DNA from: Candidatus Melainabacteria bacterium
GTDB taxonomy: Bacteria > Cyanobacteriota > Vampirovibrionia > Obscuribacterales > Obscuribacteraceae
NCBI GenBank assembly: GCA_003963305.1
Contig: RXJR01000004.1
Coordinates: 122,562-186,561 of the forward strand
Direction of reading: 5' to 3'
DNA length: 64,000 bases
Positions within the stretch are counted from its first letter, which is position 1, and every line of letters starts with the position of its first letter. Below are positions 8,225 to 17,436 of the stretch, piece by piece. Under the pieces are notes generated by a model, which saw only the letters and a program-made list of their open reading frames with translations, did not search any database and was not told the origin of the DNA. Made by a program: the position numbers and the translations under genes.

Positions 8225-9496
8225 ATGAAATGCAACAACAAATTCTCGACTTTTGGTTTGGCATGCGGACTTCTATTGTCATTGTCGGTAGTGGCGGCTC
8301 CTTTGTCTGATGCGCAATCATCAGCAGCCAGAGGTCGAACATTTAATGTCCAGTCTTACGGAGCGAAGGGTGACGGTACAACCGATGACACAGAGTCCAT
8401 CCAGAATGCACTCAAGGACGCAAACCGACAATCTGATAGTACTGTCTATTTTCCGCCCGGGAAATACTTATTTACCGGTGAGTTTGTAGCCAGCGGAGCT
8501 GGTATAACCATGCGCGGGCAAAACGCGACTTTGCTGCCGGACGATCCTGACGCATACATACTTCTTTCAGGCGACAGAAGTTCTATTTTGGACCTCGCTT
8601 TTGCTAAGGTAGACAGGAACTTCCCGCCGCCTATAACTCCCATCAATCAGATCGTTGTAGATGGCGCAAGAAACTACAGGATTTCTGGCAATAAGTTTGA
8701 CGTACTTCCTGACGAAGCAGCGTCTGCGTTGGTTTTTCATTGGTGTGTCTGGGTCAAAAACAATGCTTCCGCCGGCTTAATCACGAACAATCAGATGCTC
8801 GCGCCGGGCGGCATTAGACTGACCAACGCGATTTCGACTAACGTTAGACAGAACAGAATTTCGGGAAATCTTCGCCCCTCATTAATTCCATTTGAGCTCC
8901 AAAGTATAGGAGTGCTGAATGAAAGCGGGCAAAGTAATTCAATCACCGATAACAATCTGACTGGTATTTCCAGCCAAAATGTTTTCAGAAGTGATGGCAT
9001 ACGAGCAGAGCGAGGCTCTGGAAGCATAGTGCAGCGCAACACAATCAATGGTTTCACGAGCGGAATTGTTGAAAATGCATCGATCAACCCGCAGATTAAC
9101 AATAACGTGATGACTTGTGCTGTAATCCCACTCGGAATTAACTTTACGAAGGGCGCAATCGATCTAGACAACGTAAGAGCAGCGAGCGTCATCAACAACA
9201 GGGTCAATCGAAGCGCCAGAGACTCAATACGTTGCGCGTCCTGTCTCGATTCGCTCATTATCTCGCAAAACGTTCTTGCCGACGCAGGGCTCGAAAACGA
9301 ACGGGAGATTGGACTTGAGTCATCGGTTATATTCGTGGATTCTCCGGATATCAAAGTAATAAGAATCCAGAGCAATCGGTATTCTGGTAACACCAGAAAA
9401 GTGAAGTATTTTATCGAGTGTAAGCAGCCGTCGCCACCAGCTGTGGTGTCCGGCAATTTCACGAATACCATGCTGCCTAACAGGATTGGTCCGTGA
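8225..9496 (+). CDS. Secreted right-handed beta-helix protein (pectate lyase 3-like)
   Basis: The ATG at 8225 is chosen; an in-frame TTG at 8216 adds only three residues, and no strong ribosome-binding site separates the two. A signal peptide (KFSTFGLACGLLLSLSVVAA) is followed by FNVQSYGAKGDGTTDDTESI, the entry motif of pectate-lyase-3/GH28-like beta-helix proteins. The rest has the Asn-ladder pattern of parallel beta helices (NYRISGNKF, ITNNQM, VRQNRISGN, ITDNNLTG, INNNVMT). Catalytic residues cannot be picked out by eye, so lyase or hydrolase activity on a polysaccharide is only possible. Total about 423 residues. Confidence 0.85.
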   Translation: MKCNNKFSTFGLACGLLLSLSVVAAPLSDAQSSAARGRTFNVQSYGAKGDGTTDDTESIQNALKDANRQSDSTVYFPPGKYLFTGEFVASGAGITMRGQNATLLPDDPDAYILLSGDRSSILDLAFAKVDRNFPPPITPINQIVVDGARNYRISGNKFDVLPDEAASALVFHWCVWVKNNASAGLITNNQMLAPGGIRLTNAISTNVRQNRISGNLRPSLIPFELQSIGVLNESGQSNSITDNNLTGISSQNVFRSDGIRAERGSGSIVQRNTINGFTSGIVENASINPQINNNVMTCAVIPLGINFTKGAIDLDNVRAASVINNRVNRSARDSIRCASCLDSLIISQNVLADAGLENEREIGLESSVIFVDSPDIKVIRIQSNRYSGNTRKVKYFIECKQPSPPAVVSGNFTNTMLPNRIGP

Positions 9497-9611
9497 CTCT
9501 GAACTCAACACAGATTTGATCAACGATTTTGAGACAAGTTCTCTGAATGACACAGTTTTGAAAAGATTGTCACGCAGTATAGCCGTATAGATGACTATGC
9601 GAGGATCTGCC

Positions 9612-10427
9612 ATGACGCTCGAACTGCTCCGCAACGGTGACTTGCCTGGAGAAAGGCTCTTCAACAAGCCAGGCAACGATGAATCGTCTGCCCTGGTCAA
9701 TAACTTGGAATTCGCAAAGGTTGTCGAAGGACTCTCCTTGCAGCAGACTGCACGACTTATGTGCGGCGTCCAGAATCTTTCCGACTCTGAGCGTTCAACT
9801 AAGAGCATGACTGCGTCAGACCATCTGAACTTTTCGCAGAGCGGAATTTATCTCTGTGCGGAGCAGAAGGGCGAGAAACCCAAAGATCCAAATGAAGAAA
9901 AACTTTCCAAGTCTGGCTACAAGGCATTTCTTGAAGGCAAGTACGATGACGCCGAACGAGACTACAAATCGCTTTTAGAACTGAATCAGAAGAACTATGG
10001 CAAAGACAGTAAGGAGGTCGCTTTTGCCTACGAACTACTGGGAAACACATGCGAAAAAGCCAGGCGCTACGCTGATGCAAAAGATTATTACAAGCAGGGT
10101 GCTGATGTTAGCAGCAAAGCTTCGGGAAAAGATCACTATGATACCGGTCTGTTCTTGCACAGCGTTGCCCAAATGGACCAGCAGCTCAAGAATTGGAAAG
10201 ATGCGGCAGCGTCATATAAAAGCGCAGTCGACATATTGGCTGCAGAGAAAAATTCGCCTTCTTCAGATAACGGCAGAATGAACGAAGCCACGAGAGCACT
10301 AAAAGGCTATGCGGAGGTTCTGAACAAATTAGGCGACAAGAAGGGCGCAGACGAACAATTGAAACGCGCGGCAGAAATCGAGAAAAATTATCTGACACAG
10401 CCAAACAAAGGAGTAATCTACTACTAA
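9612..10427 (+). CDS. TPR-repeat protein
   Basis: The ATG at 9612 is preferred because GAGGA at 9601-9605 sits 6 bases before it; earlier in-frame ATGs at 9591 and 9597 lack a site. It is a 271-residue protein without a signal peptide. About three TPR-type helical pairs occupy the C-terminal two thirds (SGYKAFLEGKYDDAERDYKS, AYELLGNTCEKARRYADAK, LFLHSVAQMDQQLKNWKDAA), in the style of kinesin-light-chain-like TPR_12 repeats. The N-terminal 80 residues match nothing known. It is a likely cytoplasmic scaffold or adaptor. Confidence 0.75.
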   Translation: MTLELLRNGDLPGERLFNKPGNDESSALVNNLEFAKVVEGLSLQQTARLMCGVQNLSDSERSTKSMTASDHLNFSQSGIYLCAEQKGEKPKDPNEEKLSKSGYKAFLEGKYDDAERDYKSLLELNQKNYGKDSKEVAFAYELLGNTCEKARRYADAKDYYKQGADVSSKASGKDHYDTGLFLHSVAQMDQQLKNWKDAAASYKSAVDILAAEKNSPSSDNGRMNEATRALKGYAEVLNKLGDKKGADEQLKRAAEIEKNYLTQPNKGVIYY

Positions 10428-10590
10428 TTCTGCAACCCGGCTACAGGTAAGCTTTCTGAGCCAGTCTGCCGAACATCTTAACTTTTCCCCGTCTAGTTGA
10501 GACGACAACTGCTCCTCCAGTGGTTCGTCAATCTTAACGGGTTCAATCGTGCTCCAATCTGGGCATAACGAACGGTAGGAAGAGTATGGA

Positions 10591-13500
10591 ATGGCAGACG
10601 AGCGGGCACTCGATGATAACGAAAAAGAGCCGGGCACCAATGATGGTGCTTCGAGTAAGCACAGCCATCACGATGATATGCTCGGACACATCCTGGAAGA
10701 CATCAGCCTTGATGAGTGGGATGTCGTCGATGAAGCGGAAGACTTAACCACCGGTTCGTCGGAAAATCATCTGCAGCCACAGCCAGCAAACACAGCTCAG
10801 ACCACAGCACAGCCGATTGCAGAACCAATTCCTAAACCAGAAGCGGAGGCTACTTCGCTCTTTTCGTTTGCAATGATGCAACAGTTTGAAGACGATTCTG
10901 AGGAACCGACTGCTGCAATTTTTAAGAAGGCAGAGATTGCTCTCCCTGAACCGACAACAGAATTAAATCTCCCCGAATCAAAAACAGAACAGGCTTTCTC
11001 TGATTCAAAAACAGAACTCGCCCTCCCCGAATCAAAAACGGAACAGGCACTTCCCGAACCAAAGACGGATCTGGCTCTCCCCGAACCAAAAGCTGTCCTA
11101 CCAGAACCGCCTAAGGCTGTTGGACCAAACCCATTTCAATTTCCACCTGTTAACCAAGCTCCGGGCACGAATTCAGACACGAATCCAGTCACTAATGCGC
11201 CGACGACTCCAAATCCATTCACCAATCTAGCTGCAAGTCCAATTACCGAACCAGCAATAAATCCCAATCCAGTCGCCGCTCCGAATCCAGTCGGCGCTCC
11301 GAATCCAGTTGGCATTTCGCCTACCAGTCCCAATGCAGGTACCAGCCCAGAAGCTACTCCGGTCGCCAGCCCAGGTGAAAGTACAATTCCAGTTGCCAGT
11401 CCCGCCCCAACTGCGACTCCAATTGCCAGTCCCGTCACAAGTCCAGCCCCAACTGCGACTCCAATTGCCAGTCCCGTCCCCAGTCCAACCCCAACTGCCG
11501 CTCCAACCAGTGCCAATCCAGTCACCAGCCAAACTGCTAACCCCTCAACCATCCCTGCGAAAGCGGCGCCGATTAATGCCGGAACCGGCGAGAAAGGAAA
11601 GCGCCGTCCAGCCGCAACACTCATATTCGATTCCTTCACTAAAAGCCAAGTCGGTCTCGACCTGCTAGATCTGTCAAGGTTACCTAAACCTCAAACCACA
11701 ACAGAAGTTGCGCATACCAATAGTAACGTTGCATCGAATGCAACACCTCCTTCGCCGCAAAATGGCGCAAGCACGCAAAATGCACAACCATCAAAACCGA
11801 GACCAACCGCAAGAACCCTTATCTTTAGAAGGGGTGATTCGATTGATGGAATGGACCCAACATTCGAACAACTGATGCCGGCTGCCCCACAACGTGCCAC
11901 CACAAGCGGTGACCAACCCGGCATTGGGCAAAATCTGACCACTGCAACTGGTTCCAACCCAGCCATGGGCCAAAACCCGACCACTGCAACTGGTTCCAAC
12001 CCAGCCATGGGCCAAAACCCGACCACCGCGACCGGTTCAAACCCAACCATTGGACCGAATCAAACTGTTGCGAGTGGCACCAATCCAACCTTCACATCGA
12101 ATACTTCCGTTGGTCCGAACCTTGCTGCAGCTATTGCCGCCGCCAATCCCCCAGGCATCCAACAGTCAGACGATAGTGCAGTAGCTCGCCACAATTCAAA
12201 TGTAATTCCAGCTCATCAACCTAACAACCCTGGCGGTCGGCAAATTGCCCGCACAATGATTCTTAAAAGTTTGGCACCGCCAGCGCAACATGATTACGTC
12301 GAACCAGTAGACGAGCCGTTACTGGAAGAACCTCTAACGAGCACCAGTCAGTCTCCGATCAATCTCGCAACAGGACAAGACGGCGAAGCGAGTGCTGTCG
12401 AAGTCAGACCGAAAATCGCAAAACGGTCCACTTCTCCAACGCTTGTATTCAAGGCATTTACGATGCCCAGCGTGGAACACGATGCCAAGCCAAAGCCACT
12501 GAAAATTATCAGGTACGATTCATCCAAGCTAAGAAATATGGAAAGCAATGCCAAACCGCTTTCCATAGCCGAAAGCATCGCAGCCGCAAAACAAGCAAGT
12601 ATTGTCGCCAAGGAAAACAAAGACGACCGACGCCCACTCTGGCTAAAGACTATAGCTGCACATCCTCTGGCGAAATCCCCGATGGTTCGGTCAGGTCTGT
12701 TGCTCGCGGTTCTTTCAATAGCTCTGTTGGTCTGTTCAAGCACTCTGATTAAGTCTCTGTACACAGACAGCAATAATCTTCATACCTCAACTGTTTCAGC
12801 GGTAGGAGATCAGCATCACTACAAATCAGTTGACGGGGCCAAAAGTCTTACTATCTCGGACAAAGATACAGTTCTCAGCATCAATGGAAAAGCAATTCAC
12901 GGAAAAATGAAAGGAGTCAGTGACGCAGATCTGCTTTCTCTGTGCATGACACCGCCGGCGAAGCGCGAGATATGGCTGCAACGAACGGACTCAGGATATG
13001 TAGACCAGGACGGCACAATACTCTATGGTGCCAGTGCACCTGAACTGCAAATCGCCAGGAAGCTCGACACCTATGCAGCACTCCTGACAGCAAAGTTTAA
13101 GGAATCGAAGATATATCCCAGTGATGCTGAAAGAATGGAACACATTTCGCCAAAGGATTTCCGCTATACGAATCCGTTCACAGGCAAAGCAGATCAGCCG
13201 GTAGTACAATATAAACGTTTCGCTGCGGCTGACGCCACTTGGACAGATCACACCAGACAAGCGCATGCCTGGGCAGATGAACCCCCGTGGAAGCCCGGCG
13301 CGATTCATTGCGTTTGCCTTGATTACTGTCGATTCTTTATCCGTGGCTTCGACCGCAATGGTCAGCCGCTACTCAGCGCACCGGGTGTCGCCGACTACGT
13401 CGAACTCAAAGACGGAAAGGATATGAATCCTCGTCGCAACGACAAAATCGTCGACGACAAAGATCGAACACCGGCCACTTTCCTGGTTTCACGAAGCAGT

Positions 13501-13668
13501 GGTCTGCCACTGACAGTAGGTGTGATGCGGCAGACAGCACCACTGCTCCCCATAGTGCTAGTCGTAATCGTCTTAGCATGTATAGGGGTGATTCTCTTCT
13601 TGCGCCGAATGAAACATAGCAGTGCAGACACAGTGACGAACTCCACAAAATTCGAAATGAAAGAATAG
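10591..13668 (+). CDS. Large Asn/Pro-rich membrane protein with repeated ATLIF-type motifs
   Basis: A 1025-residue protein with AGGAAGAG upstream of the ATG. Residues 1-690 are low-complexity and rich in Pro, Asn, Thr and Ser, with 12-residue LPEPKTEQA-type repeats near 120-165 and a 14-residue repeat at 445-500. Four short motifs stand out in it: AATLIFD (341-347), ARTLIFR (407-413), ARTMILK (553-559) and SPTLVFK (615-621), each preceded by basic residues. A transmembrane helix at about 701-723 leads to an extracytoplasmic domain of about 250 residues with a Cys-containing HCVCLDYCRFFIRGFD segment. A second helix (about 981-1005) is followed by a short basic tail. No family is recognised. 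The long tail looks like a flexible docking platform facing the cytoplasm (inferred from topology). Confidence 0.85.
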   Translation: MADERALDDNEKEPGTNDGASSKHSHHDDMLGHILEDISLDEWDVVDEAEDLTTGSSENHLQPQPANTAQTTAQPIAEPIPKPEAEATSLFSFAMMQQFEDDSEEPTAAIFKKAEIALPEPTTELNLPESKTEQAFSDSKTELALPESKTEQALPEPKTDLALPEPKAVLPEPPKAVGPNPFQFPPVNQAPGTNSDTNPVTNAPTTPNPFTNLAASPITEPAINPNPVAAPNPVGAPNPVGISPTSPNAGTSPEATPVASPGESTIPVASPAPTATPIASPVTSPAPTATPIASPVPSPTPTAAPTSANPVTSQTANPSTIPAKAAPINAGTGEKGKRRPAATLIFDSFTKSQVGLDLLDLSRLPKPQTTTEVAHTNSNVASNATPPSPQNGASTQNAQPSKPRPTARTLIFRRGDSIDGMDPTFEQLMPAAPQRATTSGDQPGIGQNLTTATGSNPAMGQNPTTATGSNPAMGQNPTTATGSNPTIGPNQTVASGTNPTFTSNTSVGPNLAAAIAAANPPGIQQSDDSAVARHNSNVIPAHQPNNPGGRQIARTMILKSLAPPAQHDYVEPVDEPLLEEPLTSTSQSPINLATGQDGEASAVEVRPKIAKRSTSPTLVFKAFTMPSVEHDAKPKPLKIIRYDSSKLRNMESNAKPLSIAESIAAAKQASIVAKENKDDRRPLWLKTIAAHPLAKSPMVRSGLLLAVLSIALLVCSSTLIKSLYTDSNNLHTSTVSAVGDQHHYKSVDGAKSLTISDKDTVLSINGKAIHGKMKGVSDADLLSLCMTPPAKREIWLQRTDSGYVDQDGTILYGASAPELQIARKLDTYAALLTAKFKESKIYPSDAERMEHISPKDFRYTNPFTGKADQPVVQYKRFAAADATWTDHTRQAHAWADEPPWKPGAIHCVCLDYCRFFIRGFDRNGQPLLSAPGVADYVELKDGKDMNPRRNDKIVDDKDRTPATFLVSRSSGLPLTVGVMRQTAPLLPIVLVVIVLACIGVILFLRRMKHSSADTVTNSTKFEMKE
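11923..12090. repeat. Four tandem 42-bp repeats (14 residues) in the Asn/Pro-rich gene
   Basis: Units begin at 11923, 11965, 12007 and 12049 and encode versions of MGQNPTTATGSNPA. The first three are nearly identical at the DNA level, while the fourth has drifted, which points to recent in-frame duplication. Copy number probably varies between strains. Confidence 0.9.
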
Positions 13669-13755
13669 AGCATCGGTAAACGAGAAAGGGAAGAGCTTCG
13701 ACGCAGCACCACGACACGACCACGACACGGTCAGAACCTGGTCTGAGTTCAGCGG

Positions 13756-15804
13756 CTAACCTCGGTTCAACACAACCAGCTGCCTGACAATGTTGTTGAA
13801 CTTTCCGTTCAGCGCAGCCTGGCTGGTTGCAGCATCAGTCCATTGAGTCGTATGCAATACGCCACCATGACCAGCAGCACCGACGATACCATTGGTGCTG
13901 ACATCGCTGAACTGATTTTGCATATAAGGAGTCATTGCACCGCCGGTATGGTCGAAACCAACCATAAAAATCGGAATGCCTTTCTTTCCAAGATTCTGCG
14001 CTACTACAAGCGCATCACCAATAGCCGGACCATTTGCAGCGGGATCTGTATATGGAGTTCCAGCCAGATCTCTTGTTGGCACCTTGTCTGTTACAACGAC
14101 AACGGCTTTCATTGCTCCGGTTCGCGCTCCTGGACCGGTCAACATGTCATAAGCCTTTTGCAGACCATCAGCAAGATTCGAACCGCCATTCGGTACAAAC
14201 ATGGGATTGCTGTCATCTTGAGGAGGAGACAACAATGCCGAAACCGCAGCTATGTTATCTCCACCTTGATCCAGCGGTATGGCTGGTATCAGGTATCTTC
14301 CAGTACCCGCGACCGTGTAGGCCCAGGAAACTCGCTGAGCAGCGTTTGTATCGGTAGGCGAAGTACCGGCACGATCGTTATATCCAACAAATCCGAAGTG
14401 ACAATCAGAAGCTTCAGCTACTTTGGTGACAAATCCAAGCAAAGATCTATCAATCGTCCCTTTTGGCTCGAGCTTAGAATAAGCAGCGACTCGATAAGCA
14501 CTTCTGTAGCCGGGGTTAGCAGCATCACCCATTTGAGTGGCCTGGACAGGAGCAATTGCATCTGGTGCAACTGCACCATTCTCTAAATTGCCTCGCGAAG
14601 CTTCGACCAGCCAACGATAATCGGGGAAGGAGAATGCGCCGATAGTCGTACCATTGAATGTGTTATTGCCATCAATGTTAACAACGACATCGGTAAACAT
14701 CGAAGCGTCTGCGCCCCACGGGTTGTACGCAGGAGGAGTTTGAGCTTCGGCTGGCGCACCAGCGATGTTGTTAAAGAAATAAGTGAGGAGGTCGGCGGAA
14801 CGCTTGTCTTGCTGATGACGCATCATAGCGATCTTGTCAACTTTCGCTCCAGGCAAAGACGCCACTGGGGCACCGGCAGTGCCACCACCCGCGTTTCCTT
14901 TACCAAATGTAGCACTAGTATTTCCCGGACCCACGGACATCCCCGCTAATCCTACTCCGCCATAGGCTACCGGTGCATCACCCGGCATTGCACCAGTGTT
15001 TGTGACCCCCCTGAGAGGTACGGTGGTGCCTACATTTCCTACTTCCGAAAATTCCTTGAGACACAAAGAATTTCTGGGATCACCTGCAGCGTCGAGATTT
15101 TGTGGCTCCAAACCATTCAACGGAGTTCCAATCAAAACAGGACAGAACACCCCAGAAATTGGTCCCTGTTCAGGCGCACCTCCAGGCGTTGGAATCGTGT
15201 ATGACGGCTGCGGCGGGTAAACGTTGGGGTCGTAGTAACGACGCACAACCGTAACTGGTGTCAGATCGTCCATCGAACTGGAATTATCATGAACCAGTAT
15301 CAAATCGAGCGCAGGGAGCGCCGACAATGCCTGTTCCGTCAAGTTGTAGCTGAGCACACCAATGGAACCAAAACCACCTGAGAAGAGAACATACTTGTAG
15401 GCGCCGTACAAGCGCATCACATTAGAAGGATTGGCGGTAGGCTGTTTGCTGATTGGATCATCAAATTCGACGAACATATCTACGCTCGCTGTCGTCGGAT
15501 TCATTTGCGAGAGACTGGGCACTTCTCGCACGTTAGAAGCAAGGGGCTGCCCCAGGATCGAATTCATTTTAAACATGTTCAAAGCAACCGCTTTCGCTTC
15601 TGCAGTTGCTGGTGCCCCACTGGCACTGGAAGAGGCGAGAGAGGCGGTACCTGCAAGGGCTGCGAATTCGAGACAGTTTTTCAACTGCTCGCGAGCCAGC
15701 AAAATACGCGTCATTTCATAAGCCGCGATGCCGAGTGAACCGACCACAAAGAGGGCGATTACTAAGTTTAGCGCTATCGCAACTTGTCCTGATGGCTTGC
15801 GCAT
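13756..15804 (-). CDS. TadG-like protein with von Willebrand factor A domain
   Basis: The ATG at 15804 is preferred over a GTG at 15813 because a GGTGAG sequence sits just before it. The 682-residue protein opens with KPSGQVAIALNLVIALFVVG, a TadG-type pseudopilin-like N-terminal helix in which the usual +5 Glu is Ala. A secreted region follows with LILVHDNSSSMDD, a complete MIDAS DxSxS metal site. KAVVVVTDKVPTRD and GIPIFMVGFDHTGG belong to the rest of the VWA fold. A long Gly/Pro-rich insertion separates the MIDAS from the other strands. TadG proteins are surface-associated parts of Tad/Flp pili. This is the last gene of the minus-strand island starting at 20246. Confidence 0.85.
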   Translation of the reverse strand: MRKPSGQVAIALNLVIALFVVGSLGIAAYEMTRILLAREQLKNCLEFAALAGTASLASSSASGAPATAEAKAVALNMFKMNSILGQPLASNVREVPSLSQMNPTTASVDMFVEFDDPISKQPTANPSNVMRLYGAYKYVLFSGGFGSIGVLSYNLTEQALSALPALDLILVHDNSSSMDDLTPVTVVRRYYDPNVYPPQPSYTIPTPGGAPEQGPISGVFCPVLIGTPLNGLEPQNLDAAGDPRNSLCLKEFSEVGNVGTTVPLRGVTNTGAMPGDAPVAYGGVGLAGMSVGPGNTSATFGKGNAGGGTAGAPVASLPGAKVDKIAMMRHQQDKRSADLLTYFFNNIAGAPAEAQTPPAYNPWGADASMFTDVVVNIDGNNTFNGTTIGAFSFPDYRWLVEASRGNLENGAVAPDAIAPVQATQMGDAANPGYRSAYRVAAYSKLEPKGTIDRSLLGFVTKVAEASDCHFGFVGYNDRAGTSPTDTNAAQRVSWAYTVAGTGRYLIPAIPLDQGGDNIAAVSALLSPPQDDSNPMFVPNGGSNLADGLQKAYDMLTGPGARTGAMKAVVVVTDKVPTRDLAGTPYTDPAANGPAIGDALVVAQNLGKKGIPIFMVGFDHTGGAMTPYMQNQFSDVSTNGIVGAAGHGGVLHTTQWTDAATSQAALNGKFNNIVRQLVVLNRG

Positions 15805-15920
15805 TATGCTCACCCCCAGCGCCCGAAAGGCGCCCCCCAGATTAACATCGTATCATCCATCCGGCCAGGCAGGAAGTCCCCTGCTGTGGACTGTAAGCCA
15901 CAAGACATTACGCACGGACA

Positions 15921-17408
15921 TTAAGTCGCCCTGAACCCCAAGCCCCCTTCCACAAGAGCTAAAACTTCATCAAGAGATCGGCAGTCCTCCGGCACATTTG
16001 CTATACCACCGCGAAACTCGATTCTGGATGGATCATAATCTTCCGAAACCCTGATAGTTGAGCAAATTTCGGCGATTGTCTCAGCCTGTCGATCAGCAGA
16101 TTTTCTGTTGCTCATCGGCAATAGCATGGCGTATGAAAATGCGCCGAAGTGACAGAGCAGATCATATTTGTGCTTAGCGCGAAACACCTTTTCGCGCAAT
16201 TCTTCTATAGCCTTGCTTCTGAAAGGAACCTGCAATTGCGGAGTGTCGAATTTCGTAGCAAAACCGAATGCCAAAAGCGAAAAAGGAACTTGCAGAGATT
16301 CATACTTGAACCATTCCTGCGCAAGAAAGTACAAGAGGGCAGGATGTGTGTACAATCCGCTATCAGCTCGACACAGACTTTGTTCGAAAGACTGAACAGT
16401 TCTCCAATCCATTCTATTTTCAACAATATTCTGCCGCATCTTTCCTGGCGCAGTGCTGATGCGCACCAATCCACAACTGAGTAGATTGAACATGACCGGC
16501 ACCCACTCGCTTTTAGCAAGTTCGATGTCGCGCAGAATCTCGCCCCAGGTTTTTGCACCATCAATAAGCTTATAAATCGCGATCACATCAGACAATTTGC
16601 ATTCGACACCATTCGCTAAAAGTGCCTGCTCGATGTCCGTATCGTTAACAGGAATCAAAAAGGACTCATGCGACAACTTGCTTTGAGTCAAATACTTGGA
16701 GTGATCTATATATTTCGCTCCTTCCATGAGAAGCCCGATCAAACCACGGTCGATAGTCTTATTTACATTGACGCGCTCATCGAAGAATGTGAACTCACCT
16801 TCTTCCCAGGCTTGCAATTGAATCATCGCTTCAGTGCCTTCTGCACCACGAAGAGCAGCATGAACAGGATTGCCTTCAACAAAATAGACCTGCGCCTTGT
16901 TTGACGGTGCGACAATTTCGAGAATGCCATTCATCTGGTTCATGTTAATAGATTGAAAGAGGTTGCCAATTTGAATGTTCTTCAGATTGCCCTGCAACGA
17001 ACCCTGACGAGCCTTGAACACGCTGCCGGTGTCGGCAGGCGCGGCAGCATTTTGTTGCTGAGTGGAGGTCGGCAGCGCCTTTTGAGCCGGTTTACTCATC
17101 ATGAAACCGAGATTTGAGTTACTGATGAGTGTGTAAATCTGATCTGCACTATGCGTGACGTGACTCCATTCCAGACCGGAATTAAAACCGTCATCGTGGT
17201 AGAGCATCCACAGCCAGCTGCCCTGCTCACGCTTAACAGTGAGATTAAAAGCCTGGGCATCATCGCCAAAGGGCAATTCCACCAACGCTCCAGCTGTCAT
17301 CATCGACTTCTTCATCATCTCCTCGAGCAATTTGACGGAAGGAAGCCCGGATTGCTTTTCCAGCTTTATGTTGCGTGGTTGCGATGAATGATGGAAGTTC
17401 TGCAGCAT
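15921..17408 (-). CDS. PATAN (DUF4388) protein with winged-helix and decayed GGDEF domain
   Basis: A 495-residue soluble protein. Residues 1-110 are unassigned. About 135-235 is a DUF4388/PATAN domain (LQGNLKNIQIGNLFQSI, GILEIVAPSNKAQVYFVEGN, WEEGEFTFFDE). About 255-317 resembles the winged helix that often follows it (LSDVIAIYKLIDGAKTWGEI). About 340-490 has the layout of a GGDEF domain: DSGLYTHPALLYFLAQEW for the usual DxLTGLxNRR start, HFGAFSYAMLLP (420-431) where RGGDEFAxLLP is expected, and IEFRGGIANVPED for the usual SxGIA strand. The catalytic GGDEF signature is lost, so diguanylate cyclase activity is not expected. It may bind nucleotide or act as a scaffold. It lies between the membrane-protein gene and tadG in the Tad-like island. 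Confidence 0.85.
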   Translation of the reverse strand: MLQNFHHSSQPRNIKLEKQSGLPSVKLLEEMMKKSMMTAGALVELPFGDDAQAFNLTVKREQGSWLWMLYHDDGFNSGLEWSHVTHSADQIYTLISNSNLGFMMSKPAQKALPTSTQQQNAAAPADTGSVFKARQGSLQGNLKNIQIGNLFQSINMNQMNGILEIVAPSNKAQVYFVEGNPVHAALRGAEGTEAMIQLQAWEEGEFTFFDERVNVNKTIDRGLIGLLMEGAKYIDHSKYLTQSKLSHESFLIPVNDTDIEQALLANGVECKLSDVIAIYKLIDGAKTWGEILRDIELAKSEWVPVMFNLLSCGLVRISTAPGKMRQNIVENRMDWRTVQSFEQSLCRADSGLYTHPALLYFLAQEWFKYESLQVPFSLLAFGFATKFDTPQLQVPFRSKAIEELREKVFRAKHKYDLLCHFGAFSYAMLLPMSNRKSADRQAETIAEICSTIRVSEDYDPSRIEFRGGIANVPEDCRSLDEVLALVEGGLGFRAT

Positions 17409-17436
17409 GACGACTCTTCTTAAACCCGTAAAACCT

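Noticed and set aside
8791-9471. 226-codon minus-strand frame opposite the beta-helix gene
   Set aside because: Shadow of the beta-helix coding strand; no ribosome site, and the sense frame has signal peptide and family motif.
11136-11639. 167-codon open frame antisense to the Asn/Pro-rich gene
   Set aside because: It arises from the repetitive Pro/Asn/Thr codons on the other strand; its product is a Gly/Val/Ala repeat with no start signal.
14131-14145. GACCGGTC core inside the TadG-like coding region
   Set aside because: Matches the TetR operator core by chance; flanks differ and it is mid-gene.
13843-14586. 247-codon plus-strand frame opposite the TadG-like gene
   Set aside because: Lies entirely inside a gene with clear TadG and VWA motifs; its own product is Arg/Ser-rich with no recognisable domain.
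15818-15835. GCGCC/GGCGC hairpin before the TadG-like gene
   Set aside because: Short GC-rich stem close to the start codon; likely chance or minor translational effect, with no other support.
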